Under the pieces are notes generated by a model that saw only the letters and a program-made list of their open reading frames with translations, searched no databases and was not told the DNA's origin. 64,000 bases of DNA from Nakamurella multipartita DSM 44233. Its GTDB lineage: Bacteria; Actinomycetota; Actinomycetes; Mycobacteriales; Nakamurellaceae. The position numbers were made by a program, and so were the translations under genes. The stretch is taken from NCBI RefSeq assembly GCF_000024365.1, contig NC_013235.1:124001-188000 (forward strand), written 5' to 3'. Position 1 is the first letter of the stretch, and each line of letters begins with the position of its first letter. Below are positions 1 through 8,687 of this stretch, piece after piece.

Positions 1-415
1 CAGCCAGCACCCCGGTCTGGTCCACGACCTGGCGGACCGCGTCGAAGATCCGGTTCGGCGACTGCGAAGCGGCCAGCCGACGCCGCCAGTACGTCAATGT
101 CGTGGCATGGAACGCCGCAGCGGTCACCGGTAACCCGCACGCTGCCTTCCACCGCAGATCGAACGTCACCGAGTCCACCGTGTCCGCGTCGGACAGGCCG
201 TGCAGAGCCTGCAGCACAATCACCGACGCCATCACGTCGGCCGGCACTGACGGGCGGCCCCGACCCGACGGAAACAGATCCGCGAACATGCCGTCCGGGA
301 ACACCTCCCGACGGTGCGCGGCCAGAAACGCGAACACGCTGCCCGGCTTGAGCAGCCCACCGACTACCGACTCGGCATCCAACAACTCACGCTGATCCCG
401 CGACCGACCCTGCAC
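1..415 (-). CDS. IS1182-family transposase, N-terminal part
   Basis: About 138 codons are visible before the window edge. The protein begins QGRSRDQRELLDAESVVG, then shows LKPGSVFAFLA, a conserved stretch around FPDGMFADLFPSGRGRPS, and DTVDSVTFDLRWKAACGL. This is the N-terminal domain (DUF772-like) typical of IS1182/IS5-superfamily transposases. The GTG at 415 is chosen because family members usually start with MQGRSD-like sequence; TTG codons upstream are in frame but match nothing known. The catalytic DDE region would lie beyond the left edge, so it is not possible to say whether the enzyme is intact. Confidence 0.8.
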   Translation of the reverse strand, partial: MQGRSRDQRELLDAESVVGGLLKPGSVFAFLAAHRREVFPDGMFADLFPSGRGRPSVPADVMASVIVLQALHGLSDADTVDSVTFDLRWKAACGLPVTAAAFHATTLTYWRRRLAASQSPNRIFDAVRQVVDQTGVLA

Positions 416-479
416 ACCAAGATCATCCCGAACCCACAAGATCAACAGGGGCCGACATACGGATAATTCAGGAGCGTCC
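1..479 (-). mobile_element. IS1182-type insertion sequence, end fragment cut by window edge
   Basis: The left edge holds the 5' part of a transposase gene read leftwards plus about 64 bp of upstream DNA. The sequence CTAG at 479-482 would fit a short palindromic target at the insertion point, but the outer end cannot be confirmed because the other end of the element lies outside the window. The next gene starts at 515, so the element ends close to a native gene. Confidence 0.6.
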
Positions 480-514
480 TAGACTCACGCGGACACCGCA
501 GAAAAGGGGCAGGC

Positions 515-1414
515 ATGCGCTTCGGACTCGTCGGCACCGGGCCCTGGGCCGGGATCGCCCACGGACCAGGACTTCTCGCCTGCCCGGAGGTCGAGCTGGT
601 CGGCATCTGGGGTCGGGACCCGGCCAAGGCGGCGGCCCTGGCCGATGAGTTGGGTCTGGCGCTCGGGGCCGCCTATCCGGATGTCGATGCGCTGCTGGCC
701 GACGTCGATGCGGTGGCCTTCGCGGTCCCGCCGTCGATCCAGGCGGAACTGGCCCTGCGGGCGGCGCGGGCCGGCAAGCATCTGTTGCTGGACAAGCCGA
801 TCGCCCTGGACGTGGCCGCGGCCGATGCGCTTGAGGCGGCCGTCGCGGCCAGCGGGGTGGCGTCGCTGGTGTTCTTCACCGATCGTTTCGTCGACACCTC
901 CCGGGACTGGTTCACCCACGTCCGCGCCACCGGCGGCTGGCGAGGCGCCTGGTTCCGCTGGCTGAGCACCCTGCAGGCCCCGGGCAATCCGTTCGGCGGC
1001 TCGGCCTGGCGGCGGGAGCAGGGGGCGTTGTGGGACACCGGTCCGCATGCCCTGTCCACCCTGACCGGCGCCCTCGGACCGGTCGCGCGGATCACCGCCG
1101 TGGCCGGCGACGGGGACCTGGTCACGCTGATCGTCGGGCACGAGTCGGGCGCCACGAGCACCGTCGTGCTCAGCCAGTTCGCGCCCCCGGCGGCCGCCTC
1201 CTTCGACTGCACGCTCTGGGGCGAGGCCGGGCTGGTGCCCATGCCGCCGCGCCCGGACGGCCGGATCGTGGAGATCTACGCGACCGCGGCCGGCGAGCTG
1301 GTGCGCAGCGCGACCGGTGGTCGCCCGACCGACGCCGACGTCCGGCTGGGGGCCACCATCACCCGGCTGTTGGCCGACGCGCAGGCACAGCTCAACCGCC
1401 CGTCGTCGACCTGA
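515..1414 (+). CDS. Gfo/Idh/MocA-family NAD(P)-dependent oxidoreductase
   Basis: A 299-residue protein. It opens with a Rossmann dinucleotide motif (MRFGLVGTGPWAG), followed around residues 85-95 by LLLDKPIALD, the family's E-K-P motif with Asp replacing Glu and the catalytic Lys kept. The C-terminal half is the alpha/beta substrate domain. Family members oxidise or reduce sugars, inositols or related polyols in the cytoplasm; the substrate cannot be read from sequence. It is somewhat shorter than the usual 330-380 residues. It starts about 35 bp after the inferred IS1182 end, so its native promoter may have been displaced. The next gene follows after 33 bp on the same strand. Confidence 0.85.
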   Translation: MRFGLVGTGPWAGIAHGPGLLACPEVELVGIWGRDPAKAAALADELGLALGAAYPDVDALLADVDAVAFAVPPSIQAELALRAARAGKHLLLDKPIALDVAAADALEAAVAASGVASLVFFTDRFVDTSRDWFTHVRATGGWRGAWFRWLSTLQAPGNPFGGSAWRREQGALWDTGPHALSTLTGALGPVARITAVAGDGDLVTLIVGHESGATSTVVLSQFAPPAAASFDCTLWGEAGLVPMPPRPDGRIVEIYATAAGELVRSATGGRPTDADVRLGATITRLLADAQAQLNRPSST

Positions 1415-1447
1415 CGCGGTGTCGGGGGTCGCGGCTACCGTGGCGCC

Positions 1448-2965
1448 ATGACCTCCCCCGAGCCCGCGCGCAAGGCGGCCGACCTGGCCGGTGAGTCCGA
1501 CGTCTACGACGTGGTGGTGATCGGCGGTGGTCCGCCCGGGGAGATCGTCGCCCAGTACGCGATCGCCGACAGCACCCGCACCGCGGTGATCGTCGAGCAC
1601 GAACTGCTCGGCGGCGAGTGCTCCTATTGGGCCTGCATGCCCAGCAAGGCGCTGCTGCGCCCGGTCGAGCTGCTGGACGCGGCCCGGCACATGCCCGGTG
1701 TCGCCTCCCTGGTCGCCGGCCGCACCATCGACGTGCCGGCCGTGCTGGAGCGCCGTGACGGGTTCACCAGCCACCACGACGACAAGTACCAGGTGCAGTG
1801 GGCCAACGACACCGGGATCGGGGTCGTCCGCGGGCACGGCCGGCTGGCCGGCCCGAAGCAGGTCGAGGTGACCGGCGCCGACGGCGCCACCCGGATCATC
1901 ACCGCGCGGCACGCGGTGGTGCTGGCCACCGGGACGACCGCCAGCGTGCCGGACCTGCCAGGGCTGCGGGCCGCGCTGCCCTGGACCTCGCGCGACGTCA
2001 CCAACCTGCATGAGGTGCCCCGGCGGGTCGCCGTGGTCGGTGGTGGGGTCGTCGCCTGCGAGTCGGCCAGCTGGCTGCACGGGCTGGGCGTGCAGGAGTT
2101 GACCATCCTGGTCCGTGGCGGGGGGCTGCTCGACCGCAACGAGCCGTTCGCCGGCGAACTGGTGGCCCAGGCCTTCCGGGACGCCGGGGTCAAGGTCCTG
2201 CTGCACACCGGTCTGGATGAGGTCCGGCGCGCCGACCCGGCGGCCACCGGTGAGGGCCGCACCCACGGCGGTGAGGTGACCCTGCGGTTCGGCGACCAGA
2301 CCCTGGTGGTGGACGAGCTGGTGGTCGCGGCCGGGCGCACCCCGGCCAGCGCCGACCTCGGACTGGACGCGGTGGGCGTGGACGTCGGCGCCAGCCACGG
2401 GTTCGTCACCACCGACGACCAGCTGGCCGTGCGGGGCGTCGACGGGCAGTGGCTGTACGCGGTCGGCGACCTGACCGGCCGGGCGCTGCTGACCCACATG
2501 GGCAAGTACCAGGGCCGCATCTGCGGGGCGGTCATCGCCGCCCGGGCCGAAGGTCGCCCGACCGACGGGTCTCGGTTCACCGACTTGGCCGACGACGGCC
2601 GGGTGCCTCAGGTGACCTTCACCGATCCGCAGGTCGCCTCCGTCGGCCGGTCCGAGCGGCAGGCTCGGGACGCCGGCCTGGATGTCGAGGCCGTGGAGTA
2701 CGACATGGCCGGCTTCGCCGGGTCCTCACTGCTGCGGGACGGGTACGTCGGTCGGGCCAAGCTGGTGATCGACCGAACCACCGACACGCTGATCGGCGCC
2801 ACCTTCGTCGGGGCCGAGGTGGCCGAGCTGGTGCACGCCGCCACGGTCGCCGTGGTCGGTGGGGTGACGCTGGAGCAGCTGTGGCACGTCGTCCCGTCGT
2901 ACCCGACCATGAGCGAGATCTGGCTCAAACTGCTCGAGGCCCGCAGCGCCGGAAAAGCCCATTGA
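1448..2965 (+). CDS. FAD-dependent pyridine nucleotide-disulphide oxidoreductase
   Basis: A 505-residue class I flavoprotein disulphide reductase of the dihydrolipoamide dehydrogenase/mercuric reductase family. It has an N-terminal FAD motif (VVVIGGGPPGE), a redox-active disulphide at Cys58 and Cys63 in GECSYWACMPSK, a second NAD(P) Rossmann motif (VAVVGGGVVACESA) and a C-terminal dimerisation domain. The usual catalytic His-Pro near the C-terminus (HPTxSE) is Tyr485-Pro in SYPTMSE, as in some transhydrogenase-like members, so a classic E3 role is unlikely. No lipoyl-domain or 2-oxoacid dehydrogenase genes adjoin it. Substrate unknown. Confidence 0.85.
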   Translation: MTSPEPARKAADLAGESDVYDVVVIGGGPPGEIVAQYAIADSTRTAVIVEHELLGGECSYWACMPSKALLRPVELLDAARHMPGVASLVAGRTIDVPAVLERRDGFTSHHDDKYQVQWANDTGIGVVRGHGRLAGPKQVEVTGADGATRIITARHAVVLATGTTASVPDLPGLRAALPWTSRDVTNLHEVPRRVAVVGGGVVACESASWLHGLGVQELTILVRGGGLLDRNEPFAGELVAQAFRDAGVKVLLHTGLDEVRRADPAATGEGRTHGGEVTLRFGDQTLVVDELVVAAGRTPASADLGLDAVGVDVGASHGFVTTDDQLAVRGVDGQWLYAVGDLTGRALLTHMGKYQGRICGAVIAARAEGRPTDGSRFTDLADDGRVPQVTFTDPQVASVGRSERQARDAGLDVEAVEYDMAGFAGSSLLRDGYVGRAKLVIDRTTDTLIGATFVGAEVAELVHAATVAVVGGVTLEQLWHVVPSYPTMSEIWLKLLEARSAGKAH

Positions 2966-3038
2966 CCAGCGCCGACCGGCCGGCGCTCGAGTGGGATAGT
3001 AGAGGCGACCGACCAGGCCGATCCGAGCGGAGCGGGGC

Positions 3039-3602
3039 ATGACCGGATTCCTCGGCAAGTGGCTCAAGATGCCGACGCTGGGCGAGCGGCTGCGCGCTCA
3101 GGGGGTGCGCGACGACCTGGTGCGGGCGGCCGAGCGCACCGCATTCGGGCGGCAGACCGACCGGGAGCTGCCCCGGCTGGCCGAGCTGCTCACCGACCAG
3201 GAGGTGGTCATCCAGCTGGTCGAGGGTCGCTGGAACAAGAAGATGGGCCTGTTCGCCCTGACCTCCCGGCGGGTGCTGTTCGTGCCCGGCGGCGACGCGC
3301 CCTACGGGGCCGAGGTGCCGCTGACCGAGGTGGTGTCGGTGGAGTCGGGCAAGGCCAAGGGCATGGGCACTGTCGAGGTCCGGACCGAGTCGTCCCGACT
3401 GCAGGTCGATCAGATCCTGGGCACCCAGGCGGACACGTTCGCGGCCAACACCCGGGCGGCGATGACGCCGGCCGGCGACGGGCCGGCGGTCTACCGGGAC
3501 CCGTTGCAGGAACTGGCTGAACTGCGCGCCCTGCACGCCGCCGGTGCCGTCAGCGATGAGGAGTTCGCCCAGCGCAAGATCCGGCTGATGGACGAGATCT
3601 GA
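3039..3602 (+). CDS. PH-like and SHOCT domain protein
   Basis: A 187-residue protein. Residues about 50-140 resemble a bacterial PH-like domain (beta-rich, with LFALTSRRVLFVPGG). The C-terminal 30 residues, DPLQELAELRALHAAGAVSDEEFAQRK, form a SHOCT motif, a short helical tail found at the ends of many bacterial proteins and thought to mediate oligomerisation. No signal peptide or membrane helix is seen, so a cytoplasmic or membrane-peripheral location is likely. Function unknown. It is convergent with the HMA-domain gene. Confidence 0.75.
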   Translation: MTGFLGKWLKMPTLGERLRAQGVRDDLVRAAERTAFGRQTDRELPRLAELLTDQEVVIQLVEGRWNKKMGLFALTSRRVLFVPGGDAPYGAEVPLTEVVSVESGKAKGMGTVEVRTESSRLQVDQILGTQADTFAANTRAAMTPAGDGPAVYRDPLQELAELRALHAAGAVSDEEFAQRKIRLMDEI

Positions 3603-3642
3603 CCGGGCCCAACCGGACTCGGCCAGATCCCCGGTCGGTGGG

Positions 3643-3864
3643 TCAGCTGGCCAGGGCGTAACCCGCCTCGTCGATGGCGTCGCGTACGGCCCCCGCCAGC
3701 AGCGGTGCGTCGCTGACGATGGTGACCACGGAGATGTCGCCCGGTCGCAGTTCGATGTCCACCGACCGCACGCCCTCGAGCCGGCGCACCTCTTCGGTCA
3801 CGGCGACCACGCACTGGTCGCAGGTCATCCCGGTCACCCGATATCTGGCCGTGTTCTCGCTCAT
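3643..3864 (-). CDS. heavy-metal-associated (HMA) domain protein, copper chaperone-like
   Basis: A 73-residue single-domain protein with the metal-binding motif GMTCDQC (Cys15 and Cys18) and the betaalphabetabetaalphabeta pattern of CopZ/Atx1 proteins. These bind Cu(I) in the cytosol and hand it to P-type ATPases or regulators. The ATG at 3864 is chosen because it is preceded by a strong ribosome binding site (AGGAGG) at about 8 bp; the frame is open further upstream but shows no family similarity. No copper ATPase gene lies nearby, so the partner is elsewhere. Confidence 0.88.
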   Translation of the reverse strand: MSENTARYRVTGMTCDQCVVAVTEEVRRLEGVRSVDIELRPGDISVVTIVSDAPLLAGAVRDAIDEAGYALAS

Positions 3865-3989
3865 GGGATTCCTCCTCGTCCTGCTGTGCCCCCGCTCTTG
3901 GGGCCAACCACGGCCACCGCCGCGGCATTCCGGCCGCCGCGTAGCGTGAATCGCGGTAACGAGGCCGAACACGCTTGAGGAGTTCACCG

Positions 3990-5945
3990 ATGACCGCATC
4001 CCCCGCGGCCGATGTCATCGTCCCGCGACCGCAGGACGACCTGTTCCGGCACGTCAACGGGCCCTGGTTGGCGACCGCCGAGATCCCGGCCGACCGGTCC
4101 GCCGACGGCGCCTTCTACCAGCTGCGCGACGAGGCCGAAAAGGACAGTCGGGCGATCATCGAGGACGCCGCCGCCGCGGCCGACGGCGCCGAGCCGGGCA
4201 GCCCGGTGCAGCTGATCGGCGACCTGTACCGCAGCTTCATGGACGTCGAGGCGGTGGAGCGGCAGGGCCTGGCGCCGATCGCCGCGCGGCTGACCGAGGT
4301 CGAGGGTGTGGACAGTCCGGCCGCGCTGATGCGGACCCTGGGCCGGCTGCGCCGGTCCGGCGTCGGCGGCGCGTTCGCCATCGACGTGGACACCGACCCG
4401 GGCGACCCCGACCGGTACGTGCTCAACCTCTACCAGGGCGGCATCGGCCTGCCGGACGAGTCCTACTACTCCGACGCGGCGCACGCCGACGTGCTGAGCG
4501 CCTACGCCGCGTTCCTGCCGAGCATCCTGGAACTGGCCGGGATCCCGGAGAGCGCTGGCGCCGGTGCCGCGGTGGTCGAGCTGGAGACCGCGGTGGCCGC
4601 CGGGCACTGGGACCGGGTCCGCTCGCGCGACAGCTCGCAGACCTACAACCCCAAGGATCGGGCCGGCCTCGACGCGCTGCTGCCCGGCCCCCTCTGGGAC
4701 GCCTGGTTGGACGGGCTGGGCGCCGACCCGTCGGTGCTCGATCAGGTCGTCGTCCGCCAGCCCGACTACTTCACCGCGCTGGCCGCGCTGCTCACCCCGG
4801 ACCACCTGCCGGCCTGGCGGGCCTGGTTGAGCTGGCAGATCGTGCGGTCCCTGGCCCCGCTCGGGCCGGCCGAGCTGGTGGAGAAGAACTTCGACTTCTA
4901 CGGCCGCACCCTCTCGGGCACCCCCGAGCTGCGCGAGCGGTGGAAGCGCGGCGTCGGCTTCGTCGAGATGGCGGCCAACGAGGCGGTCGGCCGGCTGTAC
5001 GTCGAGCGGCACTTCCCGCCGGAGTCCAAGCGCCGGATGGACGAGCTGGTGGCCAACCTGCTGGCCGCCTACCGCACGGAGATCGGCAAGCTGCCTTGGA
5101 TGGGGGAGCAGACCCGGGCCCGGGCGCTGGAGAAGCTGGACGCCTTCACTCCCAAGATCGGCTATCCGGCCCGCTGGCGGGACTACACCGCGCTGACCGT
5201 GGCCGCGGATGACCTGATCGGCAACGCGGCTCGGGCGGCCGCGTTCGAGCTCGACCGTGAGCTGGGCAAGCTGGGCGGCCCGGTGGACCGCGACGAGTGG
5301 TTCATGTCGCCGCAGACCGTCAACGCCTACTACAACCCGGGCATGAACGAGATCGTCTTCCCGGCCGCGATCCTGCAGCCGCCGTTCTTCGACCCCGAGG
5401 CCGACGACGCGGTGAACTACGGCGGCATCGGCGCGGTGATCGGTCACGAGATCGGGCACGGCTTCGACGACCAGGGCTCCAAGTACGACGGGCGGGGCGC
5501 CCTGCAGGACTGGTGGACTCCGGCCGACCGGGCCGCCTTCGAGCAGCTCACCGGCCGGCTGATCGACCAGTACTCGGCGCTGGAGCCGAAGAACACGCCC
5601 GGTCATCACGTCAACGGGGCGCTGACCATCGGCGAGAACATCGGCGACGTGGGCGGGCTGGGCATCGCCTACCAGGCGTGGCGGATCTCGCTGGGTGACC
5701 AGTCGGCGCCGGTAATCGACGGGCTGACCGGGGCCCAGCGGTTCTTCCGCTCGTGGGCGACCGTGTGGCGGCTCAAGATGCGCGAGGCCGAGCAGGTCCG
5801 GATGCTCTCGATCGACCCGCACTCACCGGCGGAATTCCGGTGCAACCAGGTGGTCCGCAACATCGCCGAGTTCCACGAGGCCTTCGACACCCGGCCCACC
5901 GACGGGCTGTGGCTCGACGAGCAGGACCGGGTGCGGATCTGGTAG
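3990..5945 (+). CDS. pepO: M13 family zinc metallopeptidase (PepO/neprilysin-like)
   Basis: A 651-residue protein covering both M13 domains. The zinc site is HEIGH at residues 486-490, in GHEIGHGFDDQG, with the third ligand Glu549 in GENIGDVGG. The substrate-binding NAYYNP motif and the family's FPAAILQPPFF segment are present. M13 peptidases cut peptides of limited size. No signal peptide is visible, so it probably acts in the cytoplasm like other actinobacterial PepO proteins. The ATG at 3990 is preferred over the TTG at 3975 because GAGGAG (about 8 bp upstream of the ATG) would overlap the latter. Confidence 0.93.
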   Translation: MTASPAADVIVPRPQDDLFRHVNGPWLATAEIPADRSADGAFYQLRDEAEKDSRAIIEDAAAAADGAEPGSPVQLIGDLYRSFMDVEAVERQGLAPIAARLTEVEGVDSPAALMRTLGRLRRSGVGGAFAIDVDTDPGDPDRYVLNLYQGGIGLPDESYYSDAAHADVLSAYAAFLPSILELAGIPESAGAGAAVVELETAVAAGHWDRVRSRDSSQTYNPKDRAGLDALLPGPLWDAWLDGLGADPSVLDQVVVRQPDYFTALAALLTPDHLPAWRAWLSWQIVRSLAPLGPAELVEKNFDFYGRTLSGTPELRERWKRGVGFVEMAANEAVGRLYVERHFPPESKRRMDELVANLLAAYRTEIGKLPWMGEQTRARALEKLDAFTPKIGYPARWRDYTALTVAADDLIGNAARAAAFELDRELGKLGGPVDRDEWFMSPQTVNAYYNPGMNEIVFPAAILQPPFFDPEADDAVNYGGIGAVIGHEIGHGFDDQGSKYDGRGALQDWWTPADRAAFEQLTGRLIDQYSALEPKNTPGHHVNGALTIGENIGDVGGLGIAYQAWRISLGDQSAPVIDGLTGAQRFFRSWATVWRLKMREAEQVRMLSIDPHSPAEFRCNQVVRNIAEFHEAFDTRPTDGLWLDEQDRVRIW

Positions 5946-5981
5946 CCGGTCCCCGCCAGGACGCCGGTCGGCCGGCGACCG

Positions 5982-7313
5982 TCAGCCCCACCGGCGCTGG
6001 CGTTCGCCGTCCTCCGAGTACTGCGCGCGGTGGGCCGACCGGTTCAGCTTGGCGTCCCAGGTCGTGCGCACCCCGCTGTCGATGTCGGCGGCCGGGGCGG
6101 CGATCCGGACGGTGTTGCGACCCTCCAGCTTGGCCCGGTAGAGCGCCTGGTCCGCGCGGGCCAGCACGACGGCCAGCTCCATCGGGGTATTGCCCGCCTC
6201 GACCACGGCCACGCCGATGCTGACGGTGACCGGTTCGGGCAGGCTCGCCGATGCCGCGCTCACCGAGGTGAGCAGCCGTTGGGCCACCAGCTCGGCCTCG
6301 GCGGCCACCGTGTCCGGCAGCAGGATGCAGAACTCCTCGCCGCCGAACCGGGCGGTCAGGTCCTTGGGTCGCACGTTCGAGGTGATGATCTGGGCGACGT
6401 GCTCGAGGGCGTGATCGCCGCCCAGGTGACCGTGCCGCTGGTTGTAGAACCGGAAGTTGTCGATGTCGGCGAAGATCACCGCCCAGGAGCGGCGGGCGGC
6501 GCTCATCCGCCGGATCTCCTCGACGGCCAGCCGCTGCCAGGCGTTGAACACCAGCAGGCCGGTCTTGGGATCACGGGTGGCCCGCTCCTGCAGCGGGCGG
6601 TGCAGCACGGACTGCTGCAGGAAGCCGTAGACCGGGATCAGCAGCAGCACGAACCACGGGGCGTTGGCGCCGAGCAGCCCGGTGAGCGCACCGATGGTCA
6701 GCACCCCGGCCTCGGTCAGGTAGAAGGCCGGATCGGCCAGGGTGCGCCGGAGCCAGACCTCGTCCTGCGCCGTGTTCAGCCAGCCGGACATGCCCAGCAT
6801 GGCCGATTCAACGGCGAGGAAGGTCAGGATCGCGGCGACCATGATCAGCACCCCGGGCAACCCCGAGGTCAGGGTCGGCGGGGTGCCGTCCCCGCCGGGG
6901 GGCGTCACGATGATGGTGGCGATGGCGCCCGCGCACACCAGGAAGCACGCCGATGCGCACCACTTCCACAACGTGACCCGCATACCGCGCCAGCGGGCAT
7001 GCGCGTAGATCAACGCCACCACCGGCAGCAGGTAGAAGGTCGGGAGCAGCACCGTGGCGGCCATCGGCCAGGCGGACAGCGCCTTGTGCGGCCGCTGCTG
7101 GGCGACCCGGCCACCCTCGAACAGCCGGCCCAGTTCGACGTTGATCACGCTGCCGATGACCAGGGCCAGCGCGGTGACGATGTCGGTGAGCTGCCAGACC
7201 GGGTCCGGCCAGATGGACAGGGCCAGGGCCAGCCCGACGGCCAGTACGGCGGAGAGCAGAACCCAGACCCGGGCACGCCACGGAGCCGCAGCAAACTCCT
7301 GCAGAGCCGTCAC
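5982..7313 (-). CDS. membrane-bound diguanylate cyclase (GGDEF)
   Basis: A 443-residue protein. The N-terminal ~240 residues contain about six to eight hydrophobic helices of an unclassified sensory membrane domain. The C-terminal GGDEF domain carries the active-site GGEEF at residues 324-328 and a product-inhibition site RxxD (RPKD, 315-318) exactly five residues before it. It should therefore make cyclic di-GMP from two GTP and be feedback inhibited. No EAL or HD-GYP domain is attached. The GTG at 7313 is used. It lies downstream of the MBL-fold gene on the same strand but is separated from it by a hairpin terminator. Confidence 0.9.
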   Translation of the reverse strand: MTALQEFAAAPWRARVWVLLSAVLAVGLALALSIWPDPVWQLTDIVTALALVIGSVINVELGRLFEGGRVAQQRPHKALSAWPMAATVLLPTFYLLPVVALIYAHARWRGMRVTLWKWCASACFLVCAGAIATIIVTPPGGDGTPPTLTSGLPGVLIMVAAILTFLAVESAMLGMSGWLNTAQDEVWLRRTLADPAFYLTEAGVLTIGALTGLLGANAPWFVLLLIPVYGFLQQSVLHRPLQERATRDPKTGLLVFNAWQRLAVEEIRRMSAARRSWAVIFADIDNFRFYNQRHGHLGGDHALEHVAQIITSNVRPKDLTARFGGEEFCILLPDTVAAEAELVAQRLLTSVSAASASLPEPVTVSIGVAVVEAGNTPMELAVVLARADQALYRAKLEGRNTVRIAAPAADIDSGVRTTWDAKLNRSAHRAQYSEDGERQRRWG

Positions 7314-7420
7314 GCCATCATCCGCCTCACCCCGCGTACACGATGGGACCCGGAAAGCTGCGGGTCACCACCCCATTGTCCCACCCGCGGTAACCGTATC
7401 CGCACGGCCAGTCATATGAG

Positions 7421-7450
7421 CCACCCCGGTACGGACGGTCACCGGGGTGG
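7421..7450 (-). terminator. hairpin terminator after MBL-fold gene
   Basis: A perfect 10-bp inverted repeat (CCACCCCGGT / ACCGGGGTGG) with a 10-nt loop lies 21 bp after the stop of the leftward MBL-fold gene and before the cyclase gene. There is no U-tract, as is common for actinobacterial terminators. Confidence 0.55.
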
Positions 7451-7470
7451 ACCGGACGGCCGCAGCCTGC

Positions 7471-8613
7471 TCATTCGACCGGGACGTCCCACCATCCGTC
7501 CGTGGTCGTGATGTCGTTCGGTACGACTCGTTCACCCGGCCGTGGCGCGGCGATGCGGATGTCGGTGCCGGCCGCCCGCAGCCGATGCATCGGCTCGGCC
7601 CACGAGTGCAGCGCGAGGTCGAAGGTCGCCCAGTGGATGGGGATCATCAGCGCGCCGCCCAGGTCCCGGTGGGCGGTGGCCGCCTCCTCCGGGTGGAGGT
7701 GGATGTCCGGCCACTGATCGCCGTAGGCGCCGATCGGCAGGATGGTCACGTCGAACGGACCCCACTGCCGGGCGATGTCGGCGAACGCGGTGGTGTACCC
7801 GGTGTCGCCTCCGAAGTAGACCCGGTGCTGCGGGCCGAGCAGGGCCCAGGAGCTCCACAGGGTGGTGTTGCGCCGCAGCCCGCGACCGGAGAAGTGCCGG
7901 CCCGGAGTACAGACGATCTCCAGGTCGCCCACGGTCGTGCTCCGGGTCCAGTCGAGCTCGACGATCCGGTCCTCGGGCACGCCCCAACCCCGCAGGTGGG
8001 CACCGACCCCAAGAGGCACCACGAACGGCGCGGTCTGGGTGCTGACCAGCGTGCGAATGGTGGGCAGATCGAGGTGGTCGTAGTGGTCGTGCGAGATGAC
8101 CACCGCCGACAGGGCGGGCAGCTGAGCCAGCGCGATCGGCATCGGATGCAGGCGGGCGGGGCCGATCGTCGCCGACGGCGACACCCGCTGCGACCACACC
8201 GGGTCGGTCAGCACGAAATGCCCGTCGAGCTCGACCAGCGTGGTCGCGTGGCCCAGCCAGGTCACCGCGAGCTCGCCCGCCTGGCTCGCCGGCGGGGCGG
8301 TGACCAGCGGGATCGTCATCGGGGGGTGGCCGTTGCGGTGCCGGAGCAGCTCCGGCAGCAGCCGCAGCCCCTGTCGCAGGCCGAACACGTGGGCCGGTTC
8401 GACGTTGCTGAACGACGTCCCGTCGAACCGGGAAGAGCCCTCGGCCACCGGCCGGATCTCGTCCGGGCCGGCCCCGATGGCGGTGGGCAGCCCGCGGGCC
8501 GCGCGGCCCAGGGTTCGGGTCAACGCGGTCATGGAGATCGCGGCGATGGCCAGGACCGGCCAGGTCAGCCGGCGCGCGGTTGGTCGGCGAGCGGCGGGAG
8601 GTTGATGCGTCAC
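7471..8613 (-). CDS. MBL-fold metallo-hydrolase, NAPE-PLD/UlaG-like
   Basis: A 380-residue protein. An N-terminal hydrophobic segment (LTWPVLAIAAISMTALT) suggests a membrane anchor. The metallo-beta-lactamase fold follows, with the metal motif SHDHYDHLD, then GGDTGYTTAF and IPIHWATF supplying further ligands. The closest pattern I recognise is N-acyl-phosphatidylethanolamine phospholipase D-like hydrolases, though bacterial substrates of this group are mostly unknown. It may act on membrane lipids or phosphodiesters at the membrane. It appears to be a single-gene unit. Confidence 0.82.
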   Translation of the reverse strand: MTHQPPAARRPTARRLTWPVLAIAAISMTALTRTLGRAARGLPTAIGAGPDEIRPVAEGSSRFDGTSFSNVEPAHVFGLRQGLRLLPELLRHRNGHPPMTIPLVTAPPASQAGELAVTWLGHATTLVELDGHFVLTDPVWSQRVSPSATIGPARLHPMPIALAQLPALSAVVISHDHYDHLDLPTIRTLVSTQTAPFVVPLGVGAHLRGWGVPEDRIVELDWTRSTTVGDLEIVCTPGRHFSGRGLRRNTTLWSSWALLGPQHRVYFGGDTGYTTAFADIARQWGPFDVTILPIGAYGDQWPDIHLHPEEAATAHRDLGGALMIPIHWATFDLALHSWAEPMHRLRAAGTDIRIAAPRPGERVVPNDITTTDGWWDVPVE

Positions 8614-8687
8614 CCGTCCAGTGTGCGGCCGGATGCTGTGGGGCCGCTGGGAGGGCCGGTCGCAACGGGCCGGCTGATGCCGGCCGG

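Noticed and set aside
485-2497. A 670-codon minus-strand frame opposite the first two oxidoreductases
   Set aside because: No motifs, His/Gln/Arg/Gly-rich, and antisense to two recognisable enzymes.
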